From: Streptomyces sp. HUAS YS2 | GTDB taxonomy: Bacteria; Actinomycetota; Actinomycetes; Streptomycetales; Streptomycetaceae | Reading direction: 5' to 3' | DNA: 64,000 bases | Assembly: GCF_033343995.1 (NCBI RefSeq) | Contig: NZ_CP137573.1 | Location: 4,125,001 to 4,189,000, forward strand | Shown here: piece after piece, positions 24,421 through 32,763 of the stretch | Position numbering within the stretch: the stretch's first letter is position 1 | Layout: each line of letters begins with the position of its first letter | Notes under the pieces: model-generated | Told to the model about the DNA's origin: nothing | The model's database searches: none | Seen by the model: only the letters and a program-made list of their open reading frames with translations | Program-made: the position numbers and the translations under genes

Positions 24421-25158
24421 ATGACCACCACGACGCCCCGGGGGCGATCCGACATGCTCAGACCGGACGGTACCGCCGTACGCGTGCTCGTCGTCGACGA
24501 CGAGGCGTCGCTCACCGAACTGCTCTCCATGGCCCTGCGGTACGAGGGCTGGGAGGTGCACAGCGTCGGCGACGGCGCCTCCGCGCTCCGCACGGCCCGC
24601 GAGTTCCGGCCGGACGTGGTGCTGCTCGACGTGATGCTGCCGGACATGGACGGGCTCGCGGTGCTCGGCCTGCTGCGCCGCGAACTGCCCGACGTGCCGG
24701 TGCTGTTCCTCACCGCCAAGGACGCGGTCGAGGACCGGATCGCCGGGCTGACGGCCGGCGGCGACGACTACGTCACCAAGCCGTTCAGCCTGGAGGAGGT
24801 GGTGGCCCGGCTGCGCGGCCTGATCCGCCGCTCCGGCGCGGCGGCGGCGCGCGGCGAGTCGGTGCTCAGCGTCGGGGACCTCACGCTGGACGAGGACAGC
24901 CACGACGTGACGCGCGGCGGCGAGCCGATCCATCTGACGGCGACCGAGTTCGAGCTGCTGCGGTACCTGATGCGGAACCCGCGCCGGGTGCTCAGCAAGG
25001 CGCAGATCCTCGACCGGGTCTGGTCGTACGACTTCGGCGGCCAGGCCAATGTCGTCGAGCTGTACATCTCGTACCTGCGGCGGAAGATCGACGCCGGCCG
25101 GACCCCCATGATCCACACCCGGCGCGGGGCCGGGTACCTGATCAAGCCGGGGGAGTAG
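24421..25158 (+). CDS. OmpR/PhoP-family response regulator
   Basis: 245 residues from ATG 24421. Receiver domain about 20-135: VRVLVVDDEASLTELLSMAL, phospho-acceptor Asp in DVVLLDVMLPDMDG, VPVLFLTAKDAVEDR and the lysine in DYVTKPFSLEEV. Winged-helix effector domain about 150-243 (VGDLTLDEDSHDVTRGG, LTATEFELLRYLMRNPRRVL, NVVELYISYLRRKID, IHTRRGAGYLIKP). The kinase gene follows three bases after the stop. The phased repeats before this gene and before the glycosyltransferase genes are its probable targets. Confidence 0.95.
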   Translation: MTTTTPRGRSDMLRPDGTAVRVLVVDDEASLTELLSMALRYEGWEVHSVGDGASALRTAREFRPDVVLLDVMLPDMDGLAVLGLLRRELPDVPVLFLTAKDAVEDRIAGLTAGGDDYVTKPFSLEEVVARLRGLIRRSGAAAARGESVLSVGDLTLDEDSHDVTRGGEPIHLTATEFELLRYLMRNPRRVLSKAQILDRVWSYDFGGQANVVELYISYLRRKIDAGRTPMIHTRRGAGYLIKPGE

Positions 25159-25161
25159 ACG

Positions 25162-26733
25162 GTGCGGCGCGCCCTCGTGGCCGACGCCGGGGCGCGGCTG
25201 CGGGCGTGGCGGGCCCGGCCCTGGTCGCTCAGGACCCGGCTCGTCGTCTCCGCCGTCGTGCTGATCGCCGTCGTCGCCGCCGTCATCGGGACGGTCACGA
25301 CGATCGCGTTCCGCTCGTACCTGTACGAGCAGGCCGACGGCCAGCTGCAGAACGTGGCGGACCGGGCCGCCGGACCGCCGCCCGAGGTGATGGCCCCCTC
25401 GCGCGGGCCGAGCCTCGGCGGGCCCGACAGCCTGCGCATCCTCAGCGGCCCCGGCTCCCCGCTCGGCACGCTCGGCGCGGTGCTCGTGGACGGCGAACTC
25501 GGCGAGGCCGCGTTCTCCACGGAGATAGCGGACGACGAGACCGGGCTACGGACCAAGATCCGCGCCCTGGACGAGGCGCAGCGCGCCGCCCTCGCCGACG
25601 TGCCGCGCGACGGCTGGCCGCACACCGCCGAGCTGCCCGGGCTCGGCGACTACCGGATCCAGTACGCCCTCGGGGCGCACGGCGAGTTCCTGGTGGGCAC
25701 CCCGCTCACCGAGGTCGAGGACGCGCTGTCCACGCTGATCGTGGTCGAGGTGAGCGTGACCGGCGCGGGCCTGGTCGCCGCCTCCCTCGCCGGGACGCTG
25801 CTCGTCCGGATCGCGCTGCGGCCGTTGCGGCGGGTCGCGGCGACCGCCACGCAGGTCGCCGGGCTTCCGCTGCACAGCGGCGAACCCGCCCTGCACCACC
25901 GGGTGCCGGAGGCCGATCCGCGGACCGAGGTCGGGCAGGTCGGCGCGGCCATCAACCGGATGCTCGACCACGTGCACTCCGCGCTGCACGCCCGGCAGCA
26001 GAGCGAGACCCGGGTCCGGCAGTTCGTCGCCGACGCGAGCCACGAGCTGCGCACTCCGCTGGCCTCGATCCGCGGGTACGCGGAGCTGACCCGGCGCGGC
26101 CGGGAGGAGTGCGGGCCCGACACCCGGCACGCGCTGGGCCGGATCGAGTCCGAGGCGGTCCGGATGACCGGCCTGGTGGAGGACCTGCTGCTGCTCGCCC
26201 GGCTGGACGCGGGCCGCCCGCTCGCGTACCGGGACGCCGATCTGTCCCCGCTGGTCGTGGACGCGGTGAGCGACGCGCGGGCGGCCGGGCAGGAGCACGG
26301 CTGGCGGCTCGAACTGCCTGACGAGCCGGTGACCGTACGGGCGGACTCGGCGCGGCTGCACCAGGTCCTGGTGAACCTGCTGTCCAACGCCCGGACGCAC
26401 ACCCCTCCGGGCACCCTGGTCACCGCGCGGGTGCGCACCGACGGCGACGGGTGGGTCGTCGTCGAGATCGAGGACGACGGGCCGGGCATCCCGGCCGAGC
26501 TGCTGCCGCACGTCTTCGAGCGGTTCGCCCGCGGGGACCATTCCCGGTCCCGGCACGCGGGCTCCACCGGGCTCGGCCTGGCGATCGTGCGGGCGGTCGT
26601 CGCCGCGCACGGCGGCGAGGTCACGGTGGCGTCCGCCCCCGGTCGCACGGTCTTCTCCGTCCGGCTGCCGAGTGCTTCGTACGGCTCCGAGCACAGCTCA
26701 CAGGCAGGGCACAGGCTCATCACACAGGCGTGA
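25162..26733 (+). CDS. Sensor histidine kinase
   Basis: 523 residues, GTG 25162. First membrane helix about 28-50 (RLVVSAVVLIAVVAAVIGTV), an extracytoplasmic region of about 140 residues, second helix about 190-215 (VVEVSVTGAGLVAASLAG), HAMP, DHp with the H-box ASHELRTPLASIRGYAELT near 295, and HATPase_c with VNLLSNARTHTPPGT, VEIEDDGPGIPAEL and GLGLAIVRAVVAAHGG. It pairs with the response regulator immediately upstream. Its last codons contain phased repeats that appear to be the promoter region of the next gene. Confidence 0.94.
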   Translation: MRRALVADAGARLRAWRARPWSLRTRLVVSAVVLIAVVAAVIGTVTTIAFRSYLYEQADGQLQNVADRAAGPPPEVMAPSRGPSLGGPDSLRILSGPGSPLGTLGAVLVDGELGEAAFSTEIADDETGLRTKIRALDEAQRAALADVPRDGWPHTAELPGLGDYRIQYALGAHGEFLVGTPLTEVEDALSTLIVVEVSVTGAGLVAASLAGTLLVRIALRPLRRVAATATQVAGLPLHSGEPALHHRVPEADPRTEVGQVGAAINRMLDHVHSALHARQQSETRVRQFVADASHELRTPLASIRGYAELTRRGREECGPDTRHALGRIESEAVRMTGLVEDLLLLARLDAGRPLAYRDADLSPLVVDAVSDARAAGQEHGWRLELPDEPVTVRADSARLHQVLVNLLSNARTHTPPGTLVTARVRTDGDGWVVVEIEDDGPGIPAELLPHVFERFARGDHSRSRHAGSTGLGLAIVRAVVAAHGGEVTVASAPGRTVFSVRLPSASYGSEHSSQAGHRLITQA

Positions 26734-26737
26734 CAGC
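26698..26737 (+). promoter_or_regulatory. Four 11-bp-phased direct repeats upstream of the glycosyltransferase genes
   Basis: TCACAGG at 26698, GCACAGG at 26709, TCACACA at 26720 and TGACAGC at 26731 follow one another exactly every 11 bases; an extra GCACAGC at 26691 abuts the first. They overlap the 3' end of the kinase gene and the 26-base gap before ATG 26760. The heptamer matches the repeats before the response regulator gene. Confidence 0.7.
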
Positions 26738-26759
26738 GGGCCCCGGAACTGTCGGGGGC

Positions 26760-28034
26760 ATGCGAACCGACACCCTGGCGGAGGCCCTTCCCGCCCGTGA
26801 GCACCTGCCCGTGGGTGGCGTCGGCCGGCCGCCCGTACTCGACGTCGTGATCCCCGTGTTCAACGAGGAGAAGGACCTCGACCCCTGTGTCCGGCGGCTG
26901 CACGCGCACCTCGCCGCGACGTTCCCGTACGCCTTCCGGATCACCGTCGCCGACAACGCCTCGACCGACCGCACCCCCGAGATCGCGGCCCGGCTGGCCT
27001 CGACCGTGCCCGAGGTGCGCTCGGTGCGGCTGGAAAAGAAGGGCCGCGGCCGGGCGCTGCGGACCGTCTGGTCGGGCTCGGACGCGCCGGTCCTCGCGTA
27101 CATGGACGTCGACCTCTCCACCGACCTCAACGCGCTGCTGCCGCTGGTCGCCCCGCTGATCTCCGGCCACTCCGACCTGGCCATCGGCTCCCGGCTCGCC
27201 CGCTCCTCGCGGGTGGTGCGCGGGCCGAAGCGGGAGCTGATCTCCCGCGCGTACAACCTGATCCTGCGCGGTTCGCTCGCCGCCCGGTTCTCCGACGCCC
27301 AGTGCGGGTTCAAGGCGATCCGGCGCGAGGTGGCCGAGCGGCTGCTGCCGATGGTCGAGGACACCGGCTGGTTCTTCGACACCGAGATGCTGGTGCTGGC
27401 CGAGCGGGCCGGGCTGCGGATCCACGAGGTGCCGGTCGACTGGGTCGACGACCCCGACTCGACCGTGCACATCGTCAGGACGGCGACCGAGGACCTGAAG
27501 GGCGTCTGGCGGGTGGGGCGGGCGCTCGCGACCGGCTCGCTGCCGCTGGAACGGCTCGCCCGGCCGTTCGGCGACGACCCGCGGGACCGCGAACTGGCGG
27601 GCGTGCCGGGCGGTCTGACGCGGCAGCTGGTCGGGTTCTGCGTGGTCGGCGCACTGTCCACGCTGTTCTATCTGGCGCTGTACTCGGCGTTCCGGCTCGG
27701 CCTCGGGCCCCAACTCGCCAACGCGGCAGCGCTCCTGGTCTCCGCGCTCGCCAACACCGCCGCGAACCGCCGGCTCACCTTCGGGGTACGGGGGCGGGAC
27801 CGGGCGCTGCGCCACCAGGCGCAGGGGCTCGTGGTGTTCGGCATCGGCCTCGCCCTGACCAGCGGCTCGCTGGCGGCGCTCGGGACGGCGGCCGGTGAGC
27901 CGGCGCACTCGGCCGAACTCGCGGTGCTGATCACCGCCAACCTCGCGGCGACCGTGCTGCGTTTCCTCCTCTTCCGGCTCTGGGTCTTCCCGGAGCGGAC
28001 GGCTTCCTCCTCTTCCTCCAAGGACGACCGATGA
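26760..28034 (+). CDS. Polyprenyl-phosphate glycosyltransferase (GT2) fused to GtrA-like membrane domain
   Basis: 424 residues from ATG 26760. Residues 25-265 form a GT2 domain of dolichol-phosphate mannose synthase type: DVVIPVFNEEKDL, ITVADNASTDRT, the DxD in LAYMDVDLSTDLNALL, SDAQCGFKAIRREV, DTGWFFDTEMLVLAERAG. Residues 290-415 hold four hydrophobic helices of the GtrA family (LVGFCVVGALSTLFYLALYS, AAALLVSALANTAANRRLTF). The GT2 part would charge a polyprenyl phosphate with sugar; GtrA proteins are linked to flipping such carriers. Its stop overlaps the start of the ArnT-like gene. Confidence 0.9.
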   Translation: MRTDTLAEALPAREHLPVGGVGRPPVLDVVIPVFNEEKDLDPCVRRLHAHLAATFPYAFRITVADNASTDRTPEIAARLASTVPEVRSVRLEKKGRGRALRTVWSGSDAPVLAYMDVDLSTDLNALLPLVAPLISGHSDLAIGSRLARSSRVVRGPKRELISRAYNLILRGSLAARFSDAQCGFKAIRREVAERLLPMVEDTGWFFDTEMLVLAERAGLRIHEVPVDWVDDPDSTVHIVRTATEDLKGVWRVGRALATGSLPLERLARPFGDDPRDRELAGVPGGLTRQLVGFCVVGALSTLFYLALYSAFRLGLGPQLANAAALLVSALANTAANRRLTFGVRGRDRALRHQAQGLVVFGIGLALTSGSLAALGTAAGEPAHSAELAVLITANLAATVLRFLLFRLWVFPERTASSSSSKDDR

Positions 28035-30190
28035 CGACTGTGCTCCGACGCCTGTGGCGCGGCCGGGCCGACGACGCCCCCTGGGCGCGGCCCGCGTTCC
28101 TCGGCCTGTTGCTGGCCACCGGCGTGCTCTACCTCTGGAACCTGAGCGCCTCCGGCTACGCCAACTCCTTCTACTCGGCGGCCGTTCAGGCCGGTGGCGA
28201 GAGCTGGAAGGCCTTCTTCTTCGGCTCGCTGGACGCGGGCAACGCCATCACTGTGGACAAGCCGCCGGCGGCGCTGTGGCCGATGGCCCTGTCGGTCCGC
28301 CTCTTCGGGCTCGGCTCCTGGCAGATCCTGGTGCCCGAGGTGCTGATGGGCGTGGCGACGGTCGCCGTCCTGTACGCGGCGGTGCGGCGGCGCTTCGGCG
28401 CGGGCGCCGGACTGCTCGCGGGCGCGGTGCTGGCGCTCACGCCGGTGGCGGCGCTGATGTTCCGGTTCAACAACCCGGACGCGCTGCTCGCGCTGCTGTC
28501 GACGGTCGCCGTGTACTGCGTGCTGCGGGCGCTGGAGCAGGAGGAGAGCGCGGCGAAGTGGCTGGTGGGGGCGGGTGTGGCGCTCGGTTTCGCGTTCCTC
28601 GCCAAGACCCTCCAGGCGTTCCTGGTCCTGCCGGCGCTCGCGCTCGTGTACGTGGTGTGCGCGCCGGGCGGGATCGGGCGGCGGCTCGGCCGGCTGGCCC
28701 TGGGCGGGCTCGCGCTCGTCGTCTCCGGCGGATGGTGGGTGGCCGTGGTCGAACTGTGGCCCGAGTCCTCGCGCCCGTACGTCGGCGGCTCGCAGAAGAA
28801 CAGTTTCCTGGAGCTCACCTTCGGCTACAACGGCTTCGGCAGGCTCAACGGCGAGGAGACCGGCAGCGTCGGTGGCCGCAGCACGAGCGGCGCGCTCCCC
28901 GAGGGCGTCGAGGCGCTTCCGACGCGCGGCGGTGGCGGCTGGGGCGAGACCGGCATCGGGCGGATGTTCGGCGACGCGGTCGGCGGCCAGGTCTCCTGGC
29001 TGCTGCCGGCCGCGCTGCTCCTGCTGGTCGCCGGCCTGGTGATCACCTGGCGGGCGCCGCGCACCGCTGCGTCCGTCGAGGGCGGCGCGCGGGCCGCGTT
29101 CCTGGCCTGGGGCGGGGCGCTGCTGACGACCCTCGCGGTGTTCAGCTTCATGGCCGGGATCTTCCACGAGTACTACACGATCGCCCTCGCCCCGTACCTC
29201 GCGGCGCTGGTCGGCATGGGTGCGGCGGTGCTCTGGGAGGAGCGGGGCCGTCCGCTCGCCGCGGCGGCGCTGGCGGCGACGGTCGCGGTGACGGCGGTGT
29301 GGGCGTACGTCCTGCTGGGCCGCACGCCCGACTGGCTGCCGTGGCTGCGGCCGGTGGTCCTCGGTGCGGGTCTGCTCGCCGCGCTCGGGCTGGCGTTCGC
29401 GGGCCGGTTCGACCGGCGGATCGGGCTCGGGCTCGCGGGCCTCGGCATCGCCGCGAGTCTCGCGGGGCCGGTCGCGTACACGCTGGCGACGGTGGACGAG
29501 GGACACCAGGGCTCGATCGTGACGGCGGGCCCGGCGGGCGGCGCGATGGGCGGCAGGCCGGGCCGCGGGATGCTGTTCCGCGCGGGGCCGGACGGTGGCG
29601 GCCGGGGCGGGGGCATGCCCGGGCAGATGCCTGGCGGCGCCGGTCAGGGACAGATGCCCGGTGGCGGCCCGATGGGCAACCCGCCGCAGGGGCAGGGGCA
29701 GGGGCAGGACGGCCAGGGCCAGGGCCAGGGCCCAGGCCAGGGTCAAGGCGGCCAGGGCAACCTCCCGAACCTGGAGACCTTCGGCCCCGGTGCCCCCGGT
29801 CGCCCCGGCGCCGCCGGCGGCCTGCTCAACGGCGCGACGGTGGGCGCGAAGGCGAAGGCGGCGTTGTCGAAGGACGCCGACGCGTACACCTGGGTCGCCG
29901 CCGCGGTCGGCGCGCAGAACGCGGCCAGCTACCAACTCGCCACCGAGAAGCCGGTGATGGCGATCGGCGGCTTCAACGGCAGTGACCCGTCGCCGACGCT
30001 CGCGCAGTTCAAGCAGTACGTGGCCCAGGGGAGGATCCACTACCTCGTCGGCTCCGGGGAGGGCGGCGGCGGGATGCGCATGGGCCCGGGCGGCGGAACG
30101 AGCAGCGCGATCTCCGCGTGGGTCGCGGACACCTTCGAGAAGGTCACCCTCGACGGCTCGACCTTCTACGACCTGACCAAGAAGAAGTAG
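28031..30190 (+). CDS. ArnT-like membrane glycosyltransferase (GT39/GT83 type) with Gly/Gln-rich insert
   Basis: 719 residues, ATG overlapping the GT2-GtrA stop (ATGA). Many membrane helices; early luminal acidic motif in ANSFYSAAVQAGGESWKAFF and DAGNAITVDKPPAALWPMAL, as in polyprenyl-phosphate-sugar-dependent transferases. Residues about 510-585 form a low-complexity loop rich in Gly, Gln, Met and Pro (repeated GQ dipeptides), followed by an extracytoplasmic C-terminal domain (YTWVAAAVGAQNAASYQLAT). It would use the lipid-linked sugar made by the preceding protein to modify a cell-surface lipid or polymer. The acceptor is unknown. Confidence 0.9.
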   Translation: MTTVLRRLWRGRADDAPWARPAFLGLLLATGVLYLWNLSASGYANSFYSAAVQAGGESWKAFFFGSLDAGNAITVDKPPAALWPMALSVRLFGLGSWQILVPEVLMGVATVAVLYAAVRRRFGAGAGLLAGAVLALTPVAALMFRFNNPDALLALLSTVAVYCVLRALEQEESAAKWLVGAGVALGFAFLAKTLQAFLVLPALALVYVVCAPGGIGRRLGRLALGGLALVVSGGWWVAVVELWPESSRPYVGGSQKNSFLELTFGYNGFGRLNGEETGSVGGRSTSGALPEGVEALPTRGGGGWGETGIGRMFGDAVGGQVSWLLPAALLLLVAGLVITWRAPRTAASVEGGARAAFLAWGGALLTTLAVFSFMAGIFHEYYTIALAPYLAALVGMGAAVLWEERGRPLAAAALAATVAVTAVWAYVLLGRTPDWLPWLRPVVLGAGLLAALGLAFAGRFDRRIGLGLAGLGIAASLAGPVAYTLATVDEGHQGSIVTAGPAGGAMGGRPGRGMLFRAGPDGGGRGGGMPGQMPGGAGQGQMPGGGPMGNPPQGQGQGQDGQGQGQGPGQGQGGQGNLPNLETFGPGAPGRPGAAGGLLNGATVGAKAKAALSKDADAYTWVAAAVGAQNAASYQLATEKPVMAIGGFNGSDPSPTLAQFKQYVAQGRIHYLVGSGEGGGGMRMGPGGGTSSAISAWVADTFEKVTLDGSTFYDLTKKK

Positions 30191-30208
30191 CCCGGGAAAT
30201 AACCCCTA

Positions 30209-30265
30209 TACAGCGTACGAGAGATCCCTGTACGGTGTACGAGACCGAGTCCCGTACACCGTACA
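30209..30265. promoter_or_regulatory. TetR operator cluster before the DHA2 exporter
   Basis: TGTACGGTGTACG at 30229-30241 is the perfect inverse of CGTACACCGTACA at 30253-30265 (11-base spacer). TACAGCGTACGAGA at 30209 and TACGGTGTACGAGA at 30231 form a direct repeat 22 bases apart. The array ends ten bases before ATG 30276 and is probably bound by the TetR encoded at 31864. Confidence 0.75.
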
Positions 30266-30275
30266 AGGGGGAACC

Positions 30276-31826
30276 ATGACGGCGACGACCGCCGAGAACG
30301 AACAGACCGCCGTACCGTCCGGCGGCCATCCGCAGCGCTGGCTGATCCTCGGCGTGATCTGCCTCGCCCAGCTGACGGTGCTGCTCGACAACACCGTCCT
30401 GAGCGTCGCCATCCCGTCGCTGACCACCGAGCTGCACGCGTCCACCAGCGACATCCAGTGGATGATCAACGCGTACTCGCTCGTCCAGTCCGGCCTGCTG
30501 CTCACCGCGGGCAACGCCGCCGACCGCTACGGCCGCAAGAAGCTGCTCGCCGCCGGTCTCGCGCTGTTCGGCCTCGGCTCGCTCGCCGCCGGTCTCGCCG
30601 ACTCCACCGCGCAGCTGATCGCGGCCCGCGCGGGCATGGGTGTCGGCGGGGCGCTCCTGATGACCACGACCCTCGCGGTCGTCATGCAGATCTTCGACGA
30701 GTCGCAGCGGGTCAAGGCCATCGCCATCTGGGCCACCATCGGTTCGCTCGGCTTCGCGGCCGGCCCGCTGATCGGCGGCGCGATCCTGAACCACTTCTGG
30801 TGGGGGATGATCTTCCTCATCAACATCCCGGTCGCGGTCGTCGGCCTGATCGCCGTGCTGAAGCTGGTCCCGGAGTCCAAGAACCCGCAGGGCGACCGCC
30901 CCGACCTGTTCGGCGCGCTGCTCTCCACCATCGGTATGTCCTCCGTCGTGTACGCGATCATCACCGGCCCGGAGCACGGCTGGACCTCGACGCAGGTGCT
31001 GCTGCCGGCCGCGATCGGCGTCGCCGTCCTCACCGGCTTCGTGCTGTGGGAGCTCCGCGTCCCGTACCCGATGCTCGACATGCACTTCTTCCGCAACCAG
31101 AAGTTCGTGGGCGCGGTCGCCGGCGCGATCCTGGTCATGCTCGGCATGGGCGGTTCGCTCTTCCTGCTCACCCAGCACCTGCAGTTCGTGCTCGGCTACG
31201 AGCCGCTGGAGGCCGGTCTGCGGATGGCGCCGCTCGCCCTGTCGATCGTCGTGCTCAACCTCTCCGGCCTCGGCCCGAAGCTGGTCATGAAGATCGGCAC
31301 CGCGCCGTCCGTGGCGCTCGGCCTCAGCCTGGTGGCCGGCGGTCTCACCTCGATCGCCCTGCTCGGCGGCGGCACCGACGGCACGTACGGCGGCATGCTG
31401 CTCGGCCTGGTCCTGATGGGCGCGGGCATCGCGCTCTCCAACCCGGCCATGGCCAACGCCATCATGAGCGCCATCCCGCCGGAGAAGGCCGGCGTCGGCG
31501 CGGGCGTCAACGGCACGCTCGCGGAGTTCGGCAACGGTCTCGGCGTCGCGATCCTCGGCGCGGTCCTCAACGCCCGGTTCGCCGCGCTGGTCACCGTCAC
31601 CGCGACCTCGCTGCCGGCGGCCCTGGCCGCGGCCGGCACGGACGCGGAGCGGCAGCAGATCTCGGACGCCTTCGCCTCCGGCCTGCAGACCAGCCAGCTG
31701 GTCGGCGCGGTCGCGGTCTTCGCGGGTGGTCTGCTGGCGGCGGCGCTGCTGAAGCGGGCCGAGCGGTCCGAGCAGGCGGGGCAGAAGGCGGCCGCGGGGG
31801 ACGAGCAGCCGACCGTGGCTGCCTAG
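30276..31826 (+). CDS. DHA2-family (EmrB/QacA) drug exporter
   Basis: 516 residues, ATG 30276 behind GGGGGAA. Fourteen predicted helices; motif A in NAADRYGRKKLLAAGLALFG, motif D1 in LDNTVLSVAIPSLT, motif C-like GSLGFAAGPLIGGAILNHFW. Proton-driven exporter of small molecules across the cytoplasmic membrane. It is followed 37 bases later by a TetR gene in the same direction and preceded by a large inverted-repeat operator, the standard arrangement for an efflux pump induced by its substrate. Substrate unknown. Confidence 0.93.
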   Translation: MTATTAENEQTAVPSGGHPQRWLILGVICLAQLTVLLDNTVLSVAIPSLTTELHASTSDIQWMINAYSLVQSGLLLTAGNAADRYGRKKLLAAGLALFGLGSLAAGLADSTAQLIAARAGMGVGGALLMTTTLAVVMQIFDESQRVKAIAIWATIGSLGFAAGPLIGGAILNHFWWGMIFLINIPVAVVGLIAVLKLVPESKNPQGDRPDLFGALLSTIGMSSVVYAIITGPEHGWTSTQVLLPAAIGVAVLTGFVLWELRVPYPMLDMHFFRNQKFVGAVAGAILVMLGMGGSLFLLTQHLQFVLGYEPLEAGLRMAPLALSIVVLNLSGLGPKLVMKIGTAPSVALGLSLVAGGLTSIALLGGGTDGTYGGMLLGLVLMGAGIALSNPAMANAIMSAIPPEKAGVGAGVNGTLAEFGNGLGVAILGAVLNARFAALVTVTATSLPAALAAAGTDAERQQISDAFASGLQTSQLVGAVAVFAGGLLAAALLKRAERSEQAGQKAAAGDEQPTVAA

Positions 31827-31863
31827 CATGGTCACGGACCACTGACCGATGAAGGAGCGCGCG

Positions 31864-32631
31864 ATGGTCAAGGCAGCGGATCGGGCCAAGAACCCGGCGC
31901 GCTCCAGCGTCTGGCTGGAGCAGCGGGCCGCCCGTGGCGGGGGCGGCCCGGCGGGGCTCGACCGGGACCGGATCGTGGCCGCCGCGATCCGGATGCTGGA
32001 CGAGGAGGGCCTGACCAAGCTCTCGATGCGCAAGCTGGCGACCGAGCTGAACGTCACCGCGATGTCCCTGTACTGGTACGTGGACACCAAGGACGACATC
32101 ATGGAGTACGCCATCGACCGCGTCTTCGGGGAGGTCGACCTCGCCGAACTCGACGCCGGGAACTGGCAGGAGCGGATCCGGGCGGTCGCCCTGGCCTACC
32201 GCCGGATGCTGGTCCGGCACCCGTGGATGTCGCCGTCCGCCGGTCAGTACCTGAACATCGGCCCGCACGCCATCGCCGTCGGCGTCAAGATCCAGGACGC
32301 GATCCGGGACACCGGACTGCCGATGAGCCGTCAGCCGGGCGCGATGTCGGCGGTCTTCCAGTTCGTGTACGGCTACGGGACGATCGAGTCGCAGTTCGGC
32401 CGGCGGGCGGCGGAGGCCGGTATGTCGCAGGACGAGTTCTACGGGGAGTCGATCAGGGCCTTCCGCAACGACCCGCAGTTCGAGGAGGTCCTCGAACCGA
32501 TGACGGAACTCCTCGACGAGCGGGCCACCCATGGCAGCGTCGGCGAGATCTGGGACCGCGACTTCGACTACGCCCTGGACGTGCTGATCGCGGGCATCGA
32601 GACCATGGTCGCCCGCGGCACCGACACATGA
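31864..32631 (+). CDS. TetR-family regulator (TetR_C type)
   Basis: 255 residues; ATG 31864 is preferred over 31849 because AAGGAG at 31852-31857 then lies six bases upstream. A 35-residue N-terminal extension precedes the helix-turn-helix (IVAAAIRMLDEEGLTKLSMR, LATELNVTAMSLYWYVDTKD). The C-terminal part (LAYRRMLVRHPWMSPSAGQY) resembles the all-helical ligand domain of tetracycline-repressor-like proteins. It very likely represses the exporter gene just upstream, and itself by readthrough. Confidence 0.9.
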   Translation: MVKAADRAKNPARSSVWLEQRAARGGGGPAGLDRDRIVAAAIRMLDEEGLTKLSMRKLATELNVTAMSLYWYVDTKDDIMEYAIDRVFGEVDLAELDAGNWQERIRAVALAYRRMLVRHPWMSPSAGQYLNIGPHAIAVGVKIQDAIRDTGLPMSRQPGAMSAVFQFVYGYGTIESQFGRRAAEAGMSQDEFYGESIRAFRNDPQFEEVLEPMTELLDERATHGSVGEIWDRDFDYALDVLIAGIETMVARGTDT

Positions 32632-32723
32632 CGGAGCGGCGGGCCGCCCGCCCGTCGCCCACCGCCACTCTTATCCGAGGCGCTGCGCGCCGCCCCTTCC
32701 TGTTGCCCGCCGCTCCGTACGAA

Positions 32724-32756
32724 CCCGGCCGCGCCTCCGCTCGAAGCGCGGCCGGG
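32724..32756. terminator. Bidirectional terminator
   Basis: CCCGGCCGCGC (32724-32734) pairs with GCGCGGCCGGG (32746-32756) between converging TetR and MFS genes. Confidence 0.85.
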
Positions 32757-32763
32757 AGTCCTT

